DNA of 64,000 nucleotides from assembly GCA_015832175.1 (NCBI GenBank), contig WJXW01000012.1, forward strand, positions 82,001 through 146,000, given 5' to 3'. Both the position numbers and the translations under genes were made by a program. The stretch's first letter is position 1. Every line of letters begins with the position of its first letter. Shown piece after piece: positions 44,151 to 54,516 of the stretch. A model generated the notes under the pieces. It made no database searches, was not told where the DNA came from, and saw nothing but the letters and a program-made list of their open reading frames with translations. This DNA comes from Paraphaeosphaeria minitans (Eukaryota > Ascomycota > Dothideomycetes > Pleosporales > Didymosphaeriaceae).

Positions 44151-44461
44151 AAAGATTTTGTGGTGGTGAGAAGGGAGCGAGCACGATTGGGGGGTAGGTA
44201 TCCGTTCCGGCGTGTTCGTACAATGTAGGCCTCAGCGTGCACGAATGAAATGAAGACGATTGTTGAAGAGATCGGCTAGAATACTACTTGAAATGATTGA
44301 CGAAGAACAAACCACATGCACCGAATATACAAATCAATTGAGGATGTACCCCGCATCCTTCCGTACCGCTCCACGCGCTCCTCCATCACGTGATCACGTG
44401 AGCGCCCCCGACTTCGACTTTCCAGCTGTGACGGCACTGCGCTCTCTTGGCCACTCCAACC
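44151..44461. other. Upstream region of VPS71
   Basis: About 0.3 kb; a palindromic cacgtgatcacgtg at about 44387-44400 lies 60 bp before the VPS71 ATG. It could be a bHLH-type (E-box) site, untested. Confidence 0.5.
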
Positions 44462-45294
44462 ATGCCGCACGTCGAAGTGCTCCCCAACTCGGCTGCTGCC
44501 ATCGCGCCAGGATGGACCTACGTAGTCGACACGGGCTACGACCCCTCGAAGATCGCCATCAACCCCAAGAACAAAAAGCGCGCCGCCGCCAACCCCCACC
44601 GGAGCAGCGAGAATGAGCTCAGCTCGCGACAGCAAACAGCAATCGCGCGGCGTATAGCAGAGCTGAACCGGGACAACGACCCGAAACAGAGCATTCCGAT
44701 ACCCGGGAAATCCTGTACGCATCCACGCTATGCGCATTCGCGAGTAAGCAATACTGACTTGAGCTCCCAGCCATCCCGAAGACGCAGAATGCCCGAAGAA
44801 TCATACAGTACCAGCGGCAGATCAAGCACTGGCTCGACGACGAAGAAGCGCAGCTCGCACTGGTGCAACAAGCACCGCTGCCGCGCCCCACGACAGCAGC
44901 ATCCCGCCTAGCAGCTCAACCGCTACGACGCTCGAGTACCATAGCTTCAGTGCCACCCACGCCCTCTTCATCAACACCCGCGCCGCCTCCGCCTGCGCCG
45001 ACAAATCAGACGTCCTCAGGTATGGGCCTCGACGACGACCCGCTCCTTGCTATCGAAGGCTCCCTGCCACCGCCCGTTAGCCAGGCCGAGCTCGACGTTC
45101 TGCTTGCAGCGCCCCCGCTCTCGTACGCTGCTTCGCATGTTGCTCCTCCACCCGTGGGTGGCCCACCACAAAGACATTTCTGCGATAACTGCGGTTATTG
45201 GGGCAAGATTAAGTGCTTGAAGTGTGGCGCAAGGGTGTGTGGTATAGAGTGTAAAGATGCGCATGAAGCCACCCGCTGTCTGAAATGGGCGTGA
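44462..45294 (+). CDS. VPS71: HIT-type zinc finger protein Vps71/ZNHIT1 (SWR1 complex)
   Basis: Two exons (44462-44714, 44771-45294) give 258 residues; the 56-nt intron joins PIPGK to IPKTQNARRIIQ in frame. The C-terminal 40 residues form a HIT-type zinc finger with eight ligands (CDNCGYWGKIKCLKCGARVC, then CKDAHEATRC). The N-terminal part includes the basic ARRIIQYQRQIKHWLDDE helix typical of Vps71/Swc6 and ZNHIT1. Vps71 is a subunit of the SWR1 remodeller, which exchanges H2A for H2A.Z in nucleosomes and is needed, with Arp6, to contact the substrate. Start chosen at the first ATG; the frame upstream begins only at TTG. A low-complexity proline region (TPAPPPPAPT) links the two parts. Confidence 0.92.
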
Positions 45295-45329
45295 GAGACA
45301 TGAGGTGGTGATCTCTACCTGCCTTCGGG

Positions 45330-45960
45330 ATCAACGGACTGCATGCGAGAGGTCCAAGAACAGTTTGAGATTGAACTTCGGAGTTTCTGGAGCTCCGGGC
45401 TGCACTGTCTGAAGATAAACTGACGTCGTCCCACCGAATGCTCGACACGCGGTGCCCGTCACAGGCGATGTTGACGACGCGCGGCGCCGGGCCGCGTGTA
45501 GTTTGTTCATGACGAGATTGATGAAGAGGAAGTGGCCCACGCGGTGGCGCCGAAGTGCAATTCGAGCTCGTCCGAGGTCGTGCGGACAACTGACCGAAAT
45601 TTGCGCCGAGCATGTTCAAGGGGCCTGCCATTACGCCCGCGTTGTTGAACAGGACATCTATGTGGTCCTCGGCGTACGCGTTTACTTTGGCGGCGCCGCG
45701 GCACACGCCGGTCTGCGACTCGACGTCGAGGTGCAACCCGCGGGTCTTGATGGCGAGATTGAGGGATGCGAGTTTGGTCGCTGTAGCGCGCGTCTTGGAA
45801 GCGTTCCGGCCGGGGAGGATGAACGGGGTGGGGTTATAGGAAGCGATTGCTTCGGGGAAGAGACGCCGGTGGTGAGGACGACTTTGCCGGCGATGGTGGA
45901 TGCGGGAATGTGCCCATTTGGTTTTGGATACGGTGAAATGGTTCTGGAGGAAGGTTCCCG
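45330..45960 (-). pseudogene. Decayed short-chain dehydrogenase/reductase gene
   Basis: Pieces of a fungal SDR occur in order on the minus strand: IPASTIAGKVVLTTGVSS (cofactor-binding start), PFILPGRNASKTRATA, LHLDVESQTGV, DHIDVLFNNAGVMAGP, DELELHFGATA, VGHFLFINLVMNKLHAA and APRVVNIACDGHRVSSIRWDD. They lie in at least three different frames, with shifts after GVSS, after NML, near WATS and before APRVV. The glycine-rich TGxxxGxG loop is incomplete and the catalytic YxxxK region is lost. The serine expected before DGHR has become cysteine. There are no splice signals that could repair the frames. It lies in a decayed stretch between VPS71 and the VOC gene. Confidence 0.8.
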
Positions 45961-46623
45961 AGGTCAAGCTTTGGGTACAGTCGAACTTGTCAAACTTTCC
46001 AGCACCACTCCCTCTAGCCCTTGACTATTCCTCCGCTCAGTATTCCCACACTTCTATGCCAACCCCATCAAACTCCCTTGAACATGATGCAATGCCCAGC
46101 CCATCTTCTCAGCCTCAATGAAGCTAACCGGGCTCGGATAAGCATGGGGATTGAATTCTGCACTCTGTATGTCCTTCGATTGACCAATGAGTTCGCCAGC
46201 GCCACAGGGACATGGATCAGTACGTGTAAGTAGGTAGTTCAGTTTTAGAGACGGGAAGGGAGGGGAATAGGGAATGTGGCGTGTCCCGAGGAGGCCGAAG
46301 GGTGTCGGGAGAGATGGGGCGGGTGTGGCTTGCACGTAGGATGCTGTGGGGTTGGGACCTCACACAGCCAGACGTATGTAAATAAAGGAAGAAGCGAAGG
46401 ACTCCTGTTCATAGTTTCTTCACGTTCACTCATTCGGGAAGCTCCCGCTGCTCAAGTCCATACAAACCCCCTATATAGCACTGGTGGATACATGGAAACG
46501 CACTCAAGTCTCCTCCTCCGCCGTATACGTTCCTCATTCCTTCGCAGTCTGCTCCTTCCCCAAATCTGGCTTTCATACTCTGGCGTAAAGTGTCATCCGT
46601 TCATTTGGTATATATCTTGCCTC
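45961..46623. other. Intergenic region
   Basis: About 0.66 kb between the SDR remnant and the VOC gene. Several non-homologous frames, no gene seen. Confidence 0.55.
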
Positions 46624-47349
46624 TCACAACGTAAATTCCAGCCTATTCCCCGCATAGTCCCTGCACATATTTAGCATCCTCTCCCCATCCGCAATGCACA
46701 TCCGACCTACCGCGCAAAGAACCTCGTCGGATACTCGACGCCCTCGGCGCCACTATTCTTCTTGCCGGGCCTGCACCACACGCAAACTCATCAGCCTCAC
46801 TCACTCCTTCTCCCCGCAACTCCACCACCCGAGAAGCGAGCCAGGAGATTTACTCACCTGTCCGCCTCCTTCGGCGCACTCTCCCCACCCTTCTCGAAGT
46901 GCTCGTACACCCTCTGCTGCAGCGCCTGCAGCTCATCCAGCCCGCCGACCTTGAAGCACGGATGCCGCGCAGACACGAAGGAGAAGTCCTCGGGCCTGCC
47001 GAACGCGACGTGGACCTGCCTACCCATGTACTCGAATCAGCTACGCGCATTCTCTCGGGGAGATGCCAGCGAGACAACGCCCGTGATCTAGGACCGTTGC
47101 TTTGCTGGGATCGGGCATGCAAGCACACGACAGACTGAGGCTGCGGATGCTGGGGCTGGGGCTGGGGTTGCGAGGAATCGATTCAACTCACTGCCCGGAG
47201 CTCCCGATGTCGAACCACGCCAGCGTCTCGCGCTGCAGCTGCGGTACCGCGCGCGGCGTGAGGCCGAGGGTGGTGCCGTAGAACCCGTTTGCCTGCGCCA
47301 GCGTCCCCGGCGGCACGACGAGGTTGACGTGGTGGATGCCGGTTATCAT
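46624..47349 (-). CDS. VOC-fold protein (glyoxalase/bleomycin-resistance superfamily)
   Basis: Four exons (47349-47192, 47019-46858, 46770-46711, 46660-46624) give 138 residues. The model is supported by phase at each join: ITGIHHVNLVVPPGTLAQA at the start, ETLAWFDIGSSGQ into VHVAFGRPEDFSFVS, EAD into PGKKNSGAEGVEYPTRFFAR and finally DYAGNRLEFTL, the standard metal-site end of a vicinal oxygen chelate module. Without the last 50-nt intron the protein would stop at TAG just before that glutamate. Metal ligands would be the histidine of IHHVNL, the histidine of VHVAF and the glutamate of RLEF. Such single-module proteins act in detoxification or ring cleavage; the reaction is not deducible. Intron 1 is long for the window at 172 nt. 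Confidence 0.85.
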
Positions 47350-47875
47350 TTTCAAGTCTTGTTCTTCCCTCAGAAGCGGGTCTGAAGGGGTGGAAGATGG
47401 CGACGACCGGTTGTTGGAGAGTGGCTAGGTATTCTAGTAGAGGAGAGAGCAGGTGCGATGTTCACGAGGCGGGGGAATTGTGTGACTGTGCGTTGGTTGA
47501 ATGGTTCAAGAATTCATACTGGGGATGGATGCGGTTGGAGTCACGATCGATCACGCGTGTTTGTAAGCTCTAGAGCTCGGTGAGTGCGAGGCGAATCCGG
47601 TAGCTATATCCGAGGTTTGTAGATGGTGGCGGGCGATGGTGGTGCGGGGAAAATTGCCCCGATGGTGATCACGACAGTGGCATGCTCCTGCAGCACTCAC
47701 GAGATTGATGAAGATTATCTTCAACGAAATCTCAGGTGTTTGATATTTCCGATATACTCATCGGTCGTCTCAACTACGTATACAAACTCTTTTCTCGCTC
47801 CGATGGCGCTGCATACCATGGTAGCAATTGCATCGCTACAGTCGCCGCGATCGCCCACCAACACCACGCCCACTT
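47350..47875. other. Intergenic region
   Basis: About 0.53 kb between the VOC gene start and the UCH gene stop. No gene seen. Confidence 0.6.
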
Positions 47876-49480
47876 CTACTCTTGGAAATCATCAATGTTC
47901 TCCTGCAGAAACCCGTTCTCGGCCAGCATGCCAATCCAAGCTTGGATCGCAGGACCATAATCCCAGCGACGTGCCTCAGCGCGCTCATCCTGCTCCGAGA
48001 CAACCTGTACTTGCTGCATGTATTCCAACACCAGCCGTTGTATCTCCGCCACCAGGCTGCGATGACGAACCAGTAGCTCCGGGACCTCCTCCTTATCTAG
48101 GGCGGCCTTGATGCTGCCAGGGATCGGATTCGCGACGCGCTGTTCCTCGCTGAAGGAGCCCATGAAGCTGGGGCTCGGAGGCTCGCGGTACTCCTCGTCC
48201 AAGAACTCTTTCCAATCGGTGCTCAGAGTATCCAAACGGCTGTCGACGCGCTTGATGGTGTTGTCGGCTTCACAGAGCTGGTTGCGAAGGGGCACAAGAG
48301 GAGACTGCGTGATGGCAAAGATGCCGTAGTCATTGTCGCCTGCCTGGATGAGTGCGTTGATTCGCTCAGAAACAGCAGGGATCCACATCTCGCCTTTCTC
48401 TTCGTCGTACTCGCCCATGAGGGTAGGTTGCTTGTCCATGCCGTCGAGCTTCCAGACTTCGCCTTCGATGGGCACGAATGCGATGTAGTGATGGGCATTC
48501 TGCTCGAAAGCCTCCACGGAGTCATTGCTCGCATTGCTGTCTTCAGAGTTGCGTCGTGCCGTTCTAGAGCGCGACTGGGTCTGGACGCTGGGAGCTTTCT
48601 TCGTCTCTGCAGTCTTCTTCTGGACGGCGACTTTGTTCTTCTCAGATTTGGCAGCTTTAGCGGCTATGTACTTGTCGTTCTCGAGCATGTCCATCTTCTT
48701 GGCGAACGAGTTGTGGATGCGCTTGACGAAATTCCAGCTTGCGAAAGTGTGGCCGCGCTGGAGAGGAGTCATATCCTTGGTGAAGTCCTTGAACTGGTAC
48801 ATGTGCTCGCCGATGTCAATCTCCGGATCGTCCACGTTGAGAAGGGTGTGGATCATGGCTAGGGTGGCGCAACTGTTCTGGCCGGGCATCTGGTTGGCGA
48901 ACCACACATTGTCGGGACAGCTTCCCTCCTGATTGTGCTGGTCGAACTCGCGATGACGGAAGAGCAGGATCAATCCATAAACAGAAGGTAGGCAGCTGAG
49001 TTGCTCTTGGTCTACCGTGAGGAGCTCTTGGACGTCCACACCTTGAATTCCGATTTCGCGGAGGATGACGGAAAAGTAGGCTGGGTCGGACTCAATCTCG
49101 CAGTAGCCCTGCCATGTCTCCTTGTCCACGGCAGTTGCTGGGACATTGGGAGGGCTTGGGAAACGTGCCGAAGGCTCGGGAGACGCCACTTGCTCCCTTC
49201 TGCTCTTCTTGGTGACCGACTCCTCGGAGACGTCAGATAGGGATCGCTTGTGCGAGGTGGGTGACATCTCACGAGCCTCGCCGTTCTCAGGTGACTTGGC
49301 GGAGGTCGCCGGGGCGGCCGATGCTTCGTCCTGGGATTCCATGGGTGCCTCCAGGGCAGTGGAGTTCCAAGAGAGCCCCACGTGATCCTGAGTGGTCTCC
49401 GGCTTGTTTGGGCTGCTCGTGTCGACCTTGACCGGGCCGTCGACAGTGCGGTCGGGGGTGGAAGGCTTCTCAGTAGCCAT
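47876..49480 (-). CDS. UCH37-type ubiquitin C-terminal hydrolase (UCHL5/BAP1 family)
   Basis: Intronless, 534 residues. An N-terminal disordered stretch with a nuclear-type basic cluster (TKKSRREQ) precedes the peptidase C12 domain: the oxyanion glutamine and nucleophile in NQMPGQNSCATLAMIH (cysteine about residue 204), the catalytic histidine in AHHYIAFVP (about residue 331) and the aspartate in KLDGMD. A charged crossover loop separates cysteine and histidine (AKAAKSEKNKVAVQKKTAETK is within it). The C-terminus has the helical ULD-like tail (LVLEYMQQVQVV, ending GFLQENIDDFQE) as in UCH37. Such enzymes trim ubiquitin from chains, at the proteasome for UCH37 or on histone H2A for BAP1-type members. 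The first ATG is used; the longer frame begins at TTG. Confidence 0.9.
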   Translation of the reverse strand: MATEKPSTPDRTVDGPVKVDTSSPNKPETTQDHVGLSWNSTALEAPMESQDEASAAPATSAKSPENGEAREMSPTSHKRSLSDVSEESVTKKSRREQVASPEPSARFPSPPNVPATAVDKETWQGYCEIESDPAYFSVILREIGIQGVDVQELLTVDQEQLSCLPSVYGLILLFRHREFDQHNQEGSCPDNVWFANQMPGQNSCATLAMIHTLLNVDDPEIDIGEHMYQFKDFTKDMTPLQRGHTFASWNFVKRIHNSFAKKMDMLENDKYIAAKAAKSEKNKVAVQKKTAETKKAPSVQTQSRSRTARRNSEDSNASNDSVEAFEQNAHHYIAFVPIEGEVWKLDGMDKQPTLMGEYDEEKGEMWIPAVSERINALIQAGDNDYGIFAITQSPLVPLRNQLCEADNTIKRVDSRLDTLSTDWKEFLDEEYREPPSPSFMGSFSEEQRVANPIPGSIKAALDKEEVPELLVRHRSLVAEIQRLVLEYMQQVQVVSEQDERAEARRWDYGPAIQAWIGMLAENGFLQENIDDFQE

Positions 49481-50142
49481 GCTGAATGGTGTGTTTGGTG
49501 GAACAAGGGAAAGATGTGGTAAGAAGTAGGAATTGCGGTTGCAAAAACAGCAAATGGGTGGTTGAAGCGAGCTCAGGTCAGAGGATAGATTGTGGGATGT
49601 GGAAGGAAAGGGAGACGGAAGAGCATGCTGGAGAAGCTTATATACGCGGACGGACGTATTGTGCGAGGCGAACAATAGCCAAAGCGACTCACAGAGGTGC
49701 GAGTGGACGGTGAACGGGAAATGGAACGGTGAACAGGACGGTGAGCAGGACGGTGAGCAGGACGGTGAGCAGGACGGTGAGCAGGACGGTGAGCAGGACG
49801 GTGAGCAGGACGGTGAGCAGGACGGTGAGGTGAACAGGACGGTGAATACCTAGGACGGTGAACAGTGCGGCGTTGACTGAAGATTGTAGGGCCGGGGTGG
49901 GCGGGCGGTGATTGGCTGGTTTGCGGAACTACCTTTGACCTCGCGCTCTAGTAACGCGCCCCAAGTTTTGTTTGGCAGCAGAAACAGAGACAGCGACACA
50001 CACAACAAAGGGTGCACCGCACAGCACAGCGCCCTCGCCCACACATTCACCCGCCTTTCCGCCTGCACCACGGCCGATCTGCGCAGCTCTCGCCCCGTCC
50101 CATGCGAGCAACCAGCAGCGCGACCAGCTGCCACCGGGCACA
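49481..50142. promoter_or_regulatory. Shared upstream region of UCH37-type and POM152 genes
   Basis: About 0.66 kb between divergent starts. It carries the 12-bp minisatellite at 49736-49832. A CCAAT box (attgg at 49910) lies 230 bp from the POM152 ATG. The promoter label is by position only. Confidence 0.5.
49736..49832 (+). repeat. 12-bp minisatellite GGACGGTGAGCA
   Basis: Seven perfect units with partial copies on both sides up to about 49865. The plus-strand translation (EQDG repeats) has no supported gene around it. Confidence 0.95.
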
Positions 50143-53100
50143 ATGAACGGCACACCACGACCGCGCCCCGGCGGCTTCCCGTCAACGCCCCAGCACCAGC
50201 AAGCTCGCTCGCCAGGTCTGCAAACGCCCAGCTCCTCGTCCTCTTTGCGCCTACCAAACGTGAAAACGTCCCTCTCAGACGCGAATGCGACACAGACACA
50301 GCCGTCCGGCCCTTGGATACCCGCCCACATCATCGACCCTGCGCAACAACGACTCTACGTATGCTCCATCTACATAGCGCTGTGGGCATGGAAACTGTAC
50401 GACTTCTACAACCTGGCCATCGAGGACGACGACTCGGTGTGGTCGTGCATGAAATGGTGCGGCCTGGACATGACCTTCTTCATGCTGGGCGTTCCGCTGC
50501 TCGACATTCCCTGGCTGCAATGGAGCACCTCGACGTCCTTCATTCTCTTCGTTCTCCATTCCGTCCTGGACGTCATGCTCATGTTCCGCATTGGCATACC
50601 CGTGCAAGCCTGGTTCATCTCGCTGGCAGGCTTCCTCTTCGACAGCGAGCTGGCCATTAGTGAACGCAGCGTCAAGCCCGGTGCCATTCTGCACAATGCC
50701 TCTCTGATCCTTGGCAAGCAGATCATCAACATTCTTCCTGAAGGGTACGCTCGAGAAATGTGTGCCAGCCACAACGCCCGCTAACCGACCGTGTAGATCT
50801 GCTGTCTTGAATCCCGAGAAGCTCAACTTCTGCCTGAATTCCACCGTCACCTCCCTTGAGATCCCAATCCTCATCAACCAGACCGAGCCCGTCGAGCTGG
50901 ACCTTGTTCGCCTCGACTTCGACACGAACCAGAATGAGACCATCACAATCAAGAAGGGCGAGCTCAAGGCGCTGCTGAAGAAGGCACGCAAGGCCGCCAA
51001 GAGGACCGACCCAGACGATCCGCTTCTTCTCCGATACACAGTGAAGAAGCCTGGCGTGTACCTGCTCAAGAAGGTGGTCGATCAGTCGAAGCTCGAGGTG
51101 CGCCCCAGGAGCACCAACGCAATTGTCGTGAAATGTCCACAAGCCCGCGTGAAGCCCACCGGAGACAGGCGCTGCCGAAACGACCTTTCCAACGTTGAGC
51201 TCGAAGTGGAAGGCGTGCCGCCTCTGTACGTCAAGTACCGCTTGACCGTCGATCGTCAGCCGCGCGGAGGATCTGAATTCCAGAACTTGCAACCAGACGA
51301 ATTCTTATCTCCACTGTCGCGACAGACATCGCAAGCTTTGGTGAAGAGCGGGAGAGAAGACGTCTCCTGGGCACGTTCCCACAAGGTTACTGTACCCTTG
51401 AATGAGACCCTAGCAACCGGCAACGGTTGGGAATACGCCGTCGAAGAAGTGCATGATGGGCTTGGGAACTTGGTCAGCTTTGTTGGAAACGAGGAGGAAG
51501 ACCACCCCAAGGTCAAGATCACCGGCACCTATCAGGGTTTCGAGGTGCATGAACGCCCGCGCATCTTTTTCAACAAGTGCAACCCTCAAAACCCCATGCG
51601 GGTGGCCAAGGGTCGCAGCGAGCCTTTGCCTATCAGCTACGCATCCACAGGAAAAAGTCGGGTCGATGCCCCGCATAAGATTCAGTGGCTCTTCACGCCA
51701 GAAGCCGACATCGTTGCAGATGGGCACCACGGCGCAAGTGCTGAGACTAGAGAAGGAACCATAAAGCCTGGCGTTGGTAAGATCCACGCATCTGATGCTG
51801 GTCTTTACACGCTCAAGTCTGTCTCCACCGAGTTCTGCGAAGGTGACGTGCTTGAGCCGACTTCTTGCCTCGTGCAGAACCCACCAATGCCCGAACTTGA
51901 ACTGAACAGCGAGGATATCATAGACAAGTGTGCTGGAAACCCCATCGGTCTACGCGTCGACATGGATTTCATCGGTACTCCGCCGTTCTTTGTCAAATAC
52001 GTCGAGCAGCAGAAGGGTAAAGCTAGGTCGCAACCGCGCGATATCCAGATCGGCTCGCTCAAAGGTAGCATCGATCTCGCCCCGGAGAACACCGGTCATT
52101 ACACGTATACATTCAAGTCCATTTCCGATGCGGTATATCAAGATCGACCATTGCATAATCTTGTGCTGCAGCAAGAAGTTCGGGCTCCCGCCTCGGCTCA
52201 CTTTATCGACAACAGACGAGCCAAACAAGCCTGCATCGATGATTATGCCGAGTTCAGTGTGCAACTTACAGGCGACGGACCTTTCAAGTTGGAGTACGAA
52301 GTAATGCACAACGGCAAACGTGATAAGCAGACGGTCGATGTCGATGGAGACTACTACACAGTCAAGACACCAAAGTTGAAGAACGGCGGGGAATACACGG
52401 TTGCGCTGGTCGGCATTGTTGACAGCAGAAAGTGCAAAGACACACTGAAAAACCAAGAAGTCAAAGTCCAAGTTCGACATGAGCGACCCAAGGCCTACTT
52501 TGGTCTGGTGGATGGCAAGCATTCGATTATGGCGCTTGAGGGCAAGAAGGTGGATCTTCCTCTTCGGTTATCTGGAGTTGGCCCTTGGACTGTCGAGTAC
52601 GAGAACCCGGACACCAACCAGAAGCAACGGGTCCACGTGTCGAACGCGAATGCTCCTCTCTCTATTACACAGCAGGGTAGTTACCACCTCATGGCAGTCA
52701 GTGACTCGGTTTGCCCTGGTTTTATCGAAGAGAAGGCTAGTACATTCAAAGTTGGCTGGATCGCACGGCCACAGATCAGCATTCCTGAGACTTCCTCGAT
52801 TGTCTTTGAGAATGGTAAATACGTCAAGCACGCTGTTTGTGAGGGTGACGAAGACTCCTTCGAAGTGGCTCTGTCAGGTACGAAAGATGCTTTCCGTGTG
52901 TATTACAATTCACTAACTCTTCTGCAGGCAATGCTCCATTCGAGGTCTCATATAAACAAGAGTACAAAGGCAAGGGTAAGACTGCTGCACCTCGCAACAA
53001 GGATATCCGGGCTGTGAGTGGAATGACAACCATCCGTGCCGACACGGCCAATGCTGGTACCTACGAATACACATTCCACAAGCTCGCCGACAGCCGGTAT

Positions 53101-54042
53101 GACCATTCGAAGAAGCACTTCCAGCCGATCGTTGTCCAACAAACGGTCAACCCGCGCCCTTCAGCACGTTTCGACACGCCGGGCAAGACCTACAGCTACT
53201 GCAGCCGCGAGTCCGACGGCGAAGAGGTCATACCCATGACGCTCGAAGGCCAAGCCCCCTTCTACCTCGAAGTCGAAATCAAACAAGCCGGCGTCCCCAA
53301 GCCCGAGATCAGCGTCCACCGGGACATTCGCAGTCCCAAATTCGACCTCAAGATCGAGCATCGCAAGCTCCACCTCGGCGTCTCCTCCATCACCATCCGT
53401 AAAGTTCGCGACGCCCGCGGCTGCACCTTCAAACCATCGCCCGCCTCTCCCCGCGTCCAGGTCAGCGTGCACGATGCGCCCACAGCCACCGCCCTCGAGG
53501 AGCGCGCAGACTTCTGCGTCGGCGAGCGACTCTCCTTTGCGCTCTCCGGCCAGAACCCCTTCACCGTGTACTACACGTTCAACGGCGAGACGCGCAAGGC
53601 ATCCAACGCGGCGACCACGTTCCGCCGCCTCGCGGAGCTGCCCGGCACCTTCACCATCACGGGCCTGCGCGACTCGGCGTCCGACTGCCTCGCGCCACTG
53701 GAGCTTACGAAACACATCCATCCCATCCCGTCTGTGCGGCTTTCCGGTGGACAGGTCAGCTCCGTGGATATCCACGAGGGTGGCAACACGGATTTGCATT
53801 TCCAGTTTGAGGGGACGCCGCCGTTTGAGTTTACCTACACGAGGAGCACGAATGCGGTGAGGGGGAAGAAGAGTAGGGTGCTCGAGATCAAGACGGAGGT
53901 GAGCCATGAGAAGGAGATGTTTGTCCCTGTGCAGGAGGAAGGGACGTACGAGGTTGTTAGTATCAAGGACCGGTGGTGCGGGTTTGCGAAGCAGGTGGAG
54001 GGTGTTGAAGGTAGGGGTGGGCAGAAGTTGTTGCAGTATTAG
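50143..54042 (+). CDS. POM152: Nucleoporin POM152
   Basis: Three exons (50143-50744, 50797-52877, 52928-54042) give 1265 residues, the usual length for POM152. A short basic N-terminus (NGTPRPRPGGFPSTPQ after Met1) faces the pore, followed by transmembrane segments (YVCSIYIALWAWKLYDFY, DMTFFMLGVPLLDIPWL, SFILFVLHSVLDVMLMF) and then a long lumenal region made of repeated Ig-like domains, each with a GxxPF/xVxY core (GTPPFFVKYVEQ, GDGPFKLEYE, GVGPWTVEYEN, GTPPFEFTY). It is an integral membrane nucleoporin that forms the lumenal ring of the nuclear pore complex. Introns of 52 and 50 nt keep frame across NILPEG and EVALSG. The first ATG consistent with known POM152 starts is used; upstream frame is leader. 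Confidence 0.95.
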
Positions 54043-54516
54043 ATTAGTAACCAAAAGAGGGCGTGGAGAGAGGCGTTGGGGGGACAGTGTGTGGGCGTGC
54101 GAGGCATTAGCATTTGTCGGCGTTTTCAACTTTGGCTACATGGGTGGCTATGTCCTTGTCTTGTCTTGTCTTGTCTTGTTTTTTTTTGGACTGTGGGTTG
54201 GCGGATGAATGCATGACCGTACGGTATGACACGTTGTTTGGTTCCAGCAAAGCTTGTACTATCGGCGTCATCTGATTTGGAATGCAATACCCTCAAGCAC
54301 ACCTGCATGCAGTGTAGGTCAGAAGTCCGCCTCAAGTATGATGCTCCGCCCGGGTATCGTCGTAGAGGAAAACAAGACCAATTGTTGATTGTGCTTGGTA
54401 GAGCGAAGCAGAGTGAATGTGGGTATCTTGGGATGAAATAAACCATGCATGCGTCCTTCCTGGTTCTTGTTGAGACGCCTGCCATCCGGCTCCAAACTCC
54501 ACGCGCAGCTGCGCGC
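54043..54516. other. Convergent intergenic region
   Basis: About 0.47 kb with a CTTGT pentamer run (54155-54179) followed by T9. No gene seen. Confidence 0.6.
54155..54179 (+). repeat. CTTGT pentamer microsatellite
   Basis: About five CTTGT units followed by a T run. No function inferred. Confidence 0.9.

Noticed and set aside
35000..46000. Repeat-induced point mutation as the cause of the three decayed genes
   Set aside because: Two of the three are broken by indels, not C-to-T changes, and the region is not strongly AT-enriched; only the APH-like TAG would fit.
49590..49853. Plus-strand frame with EQDG peptide repeats
   Set aside because: It is only the 12-bp minisatellite read in frame; no supported gene surrounds it.
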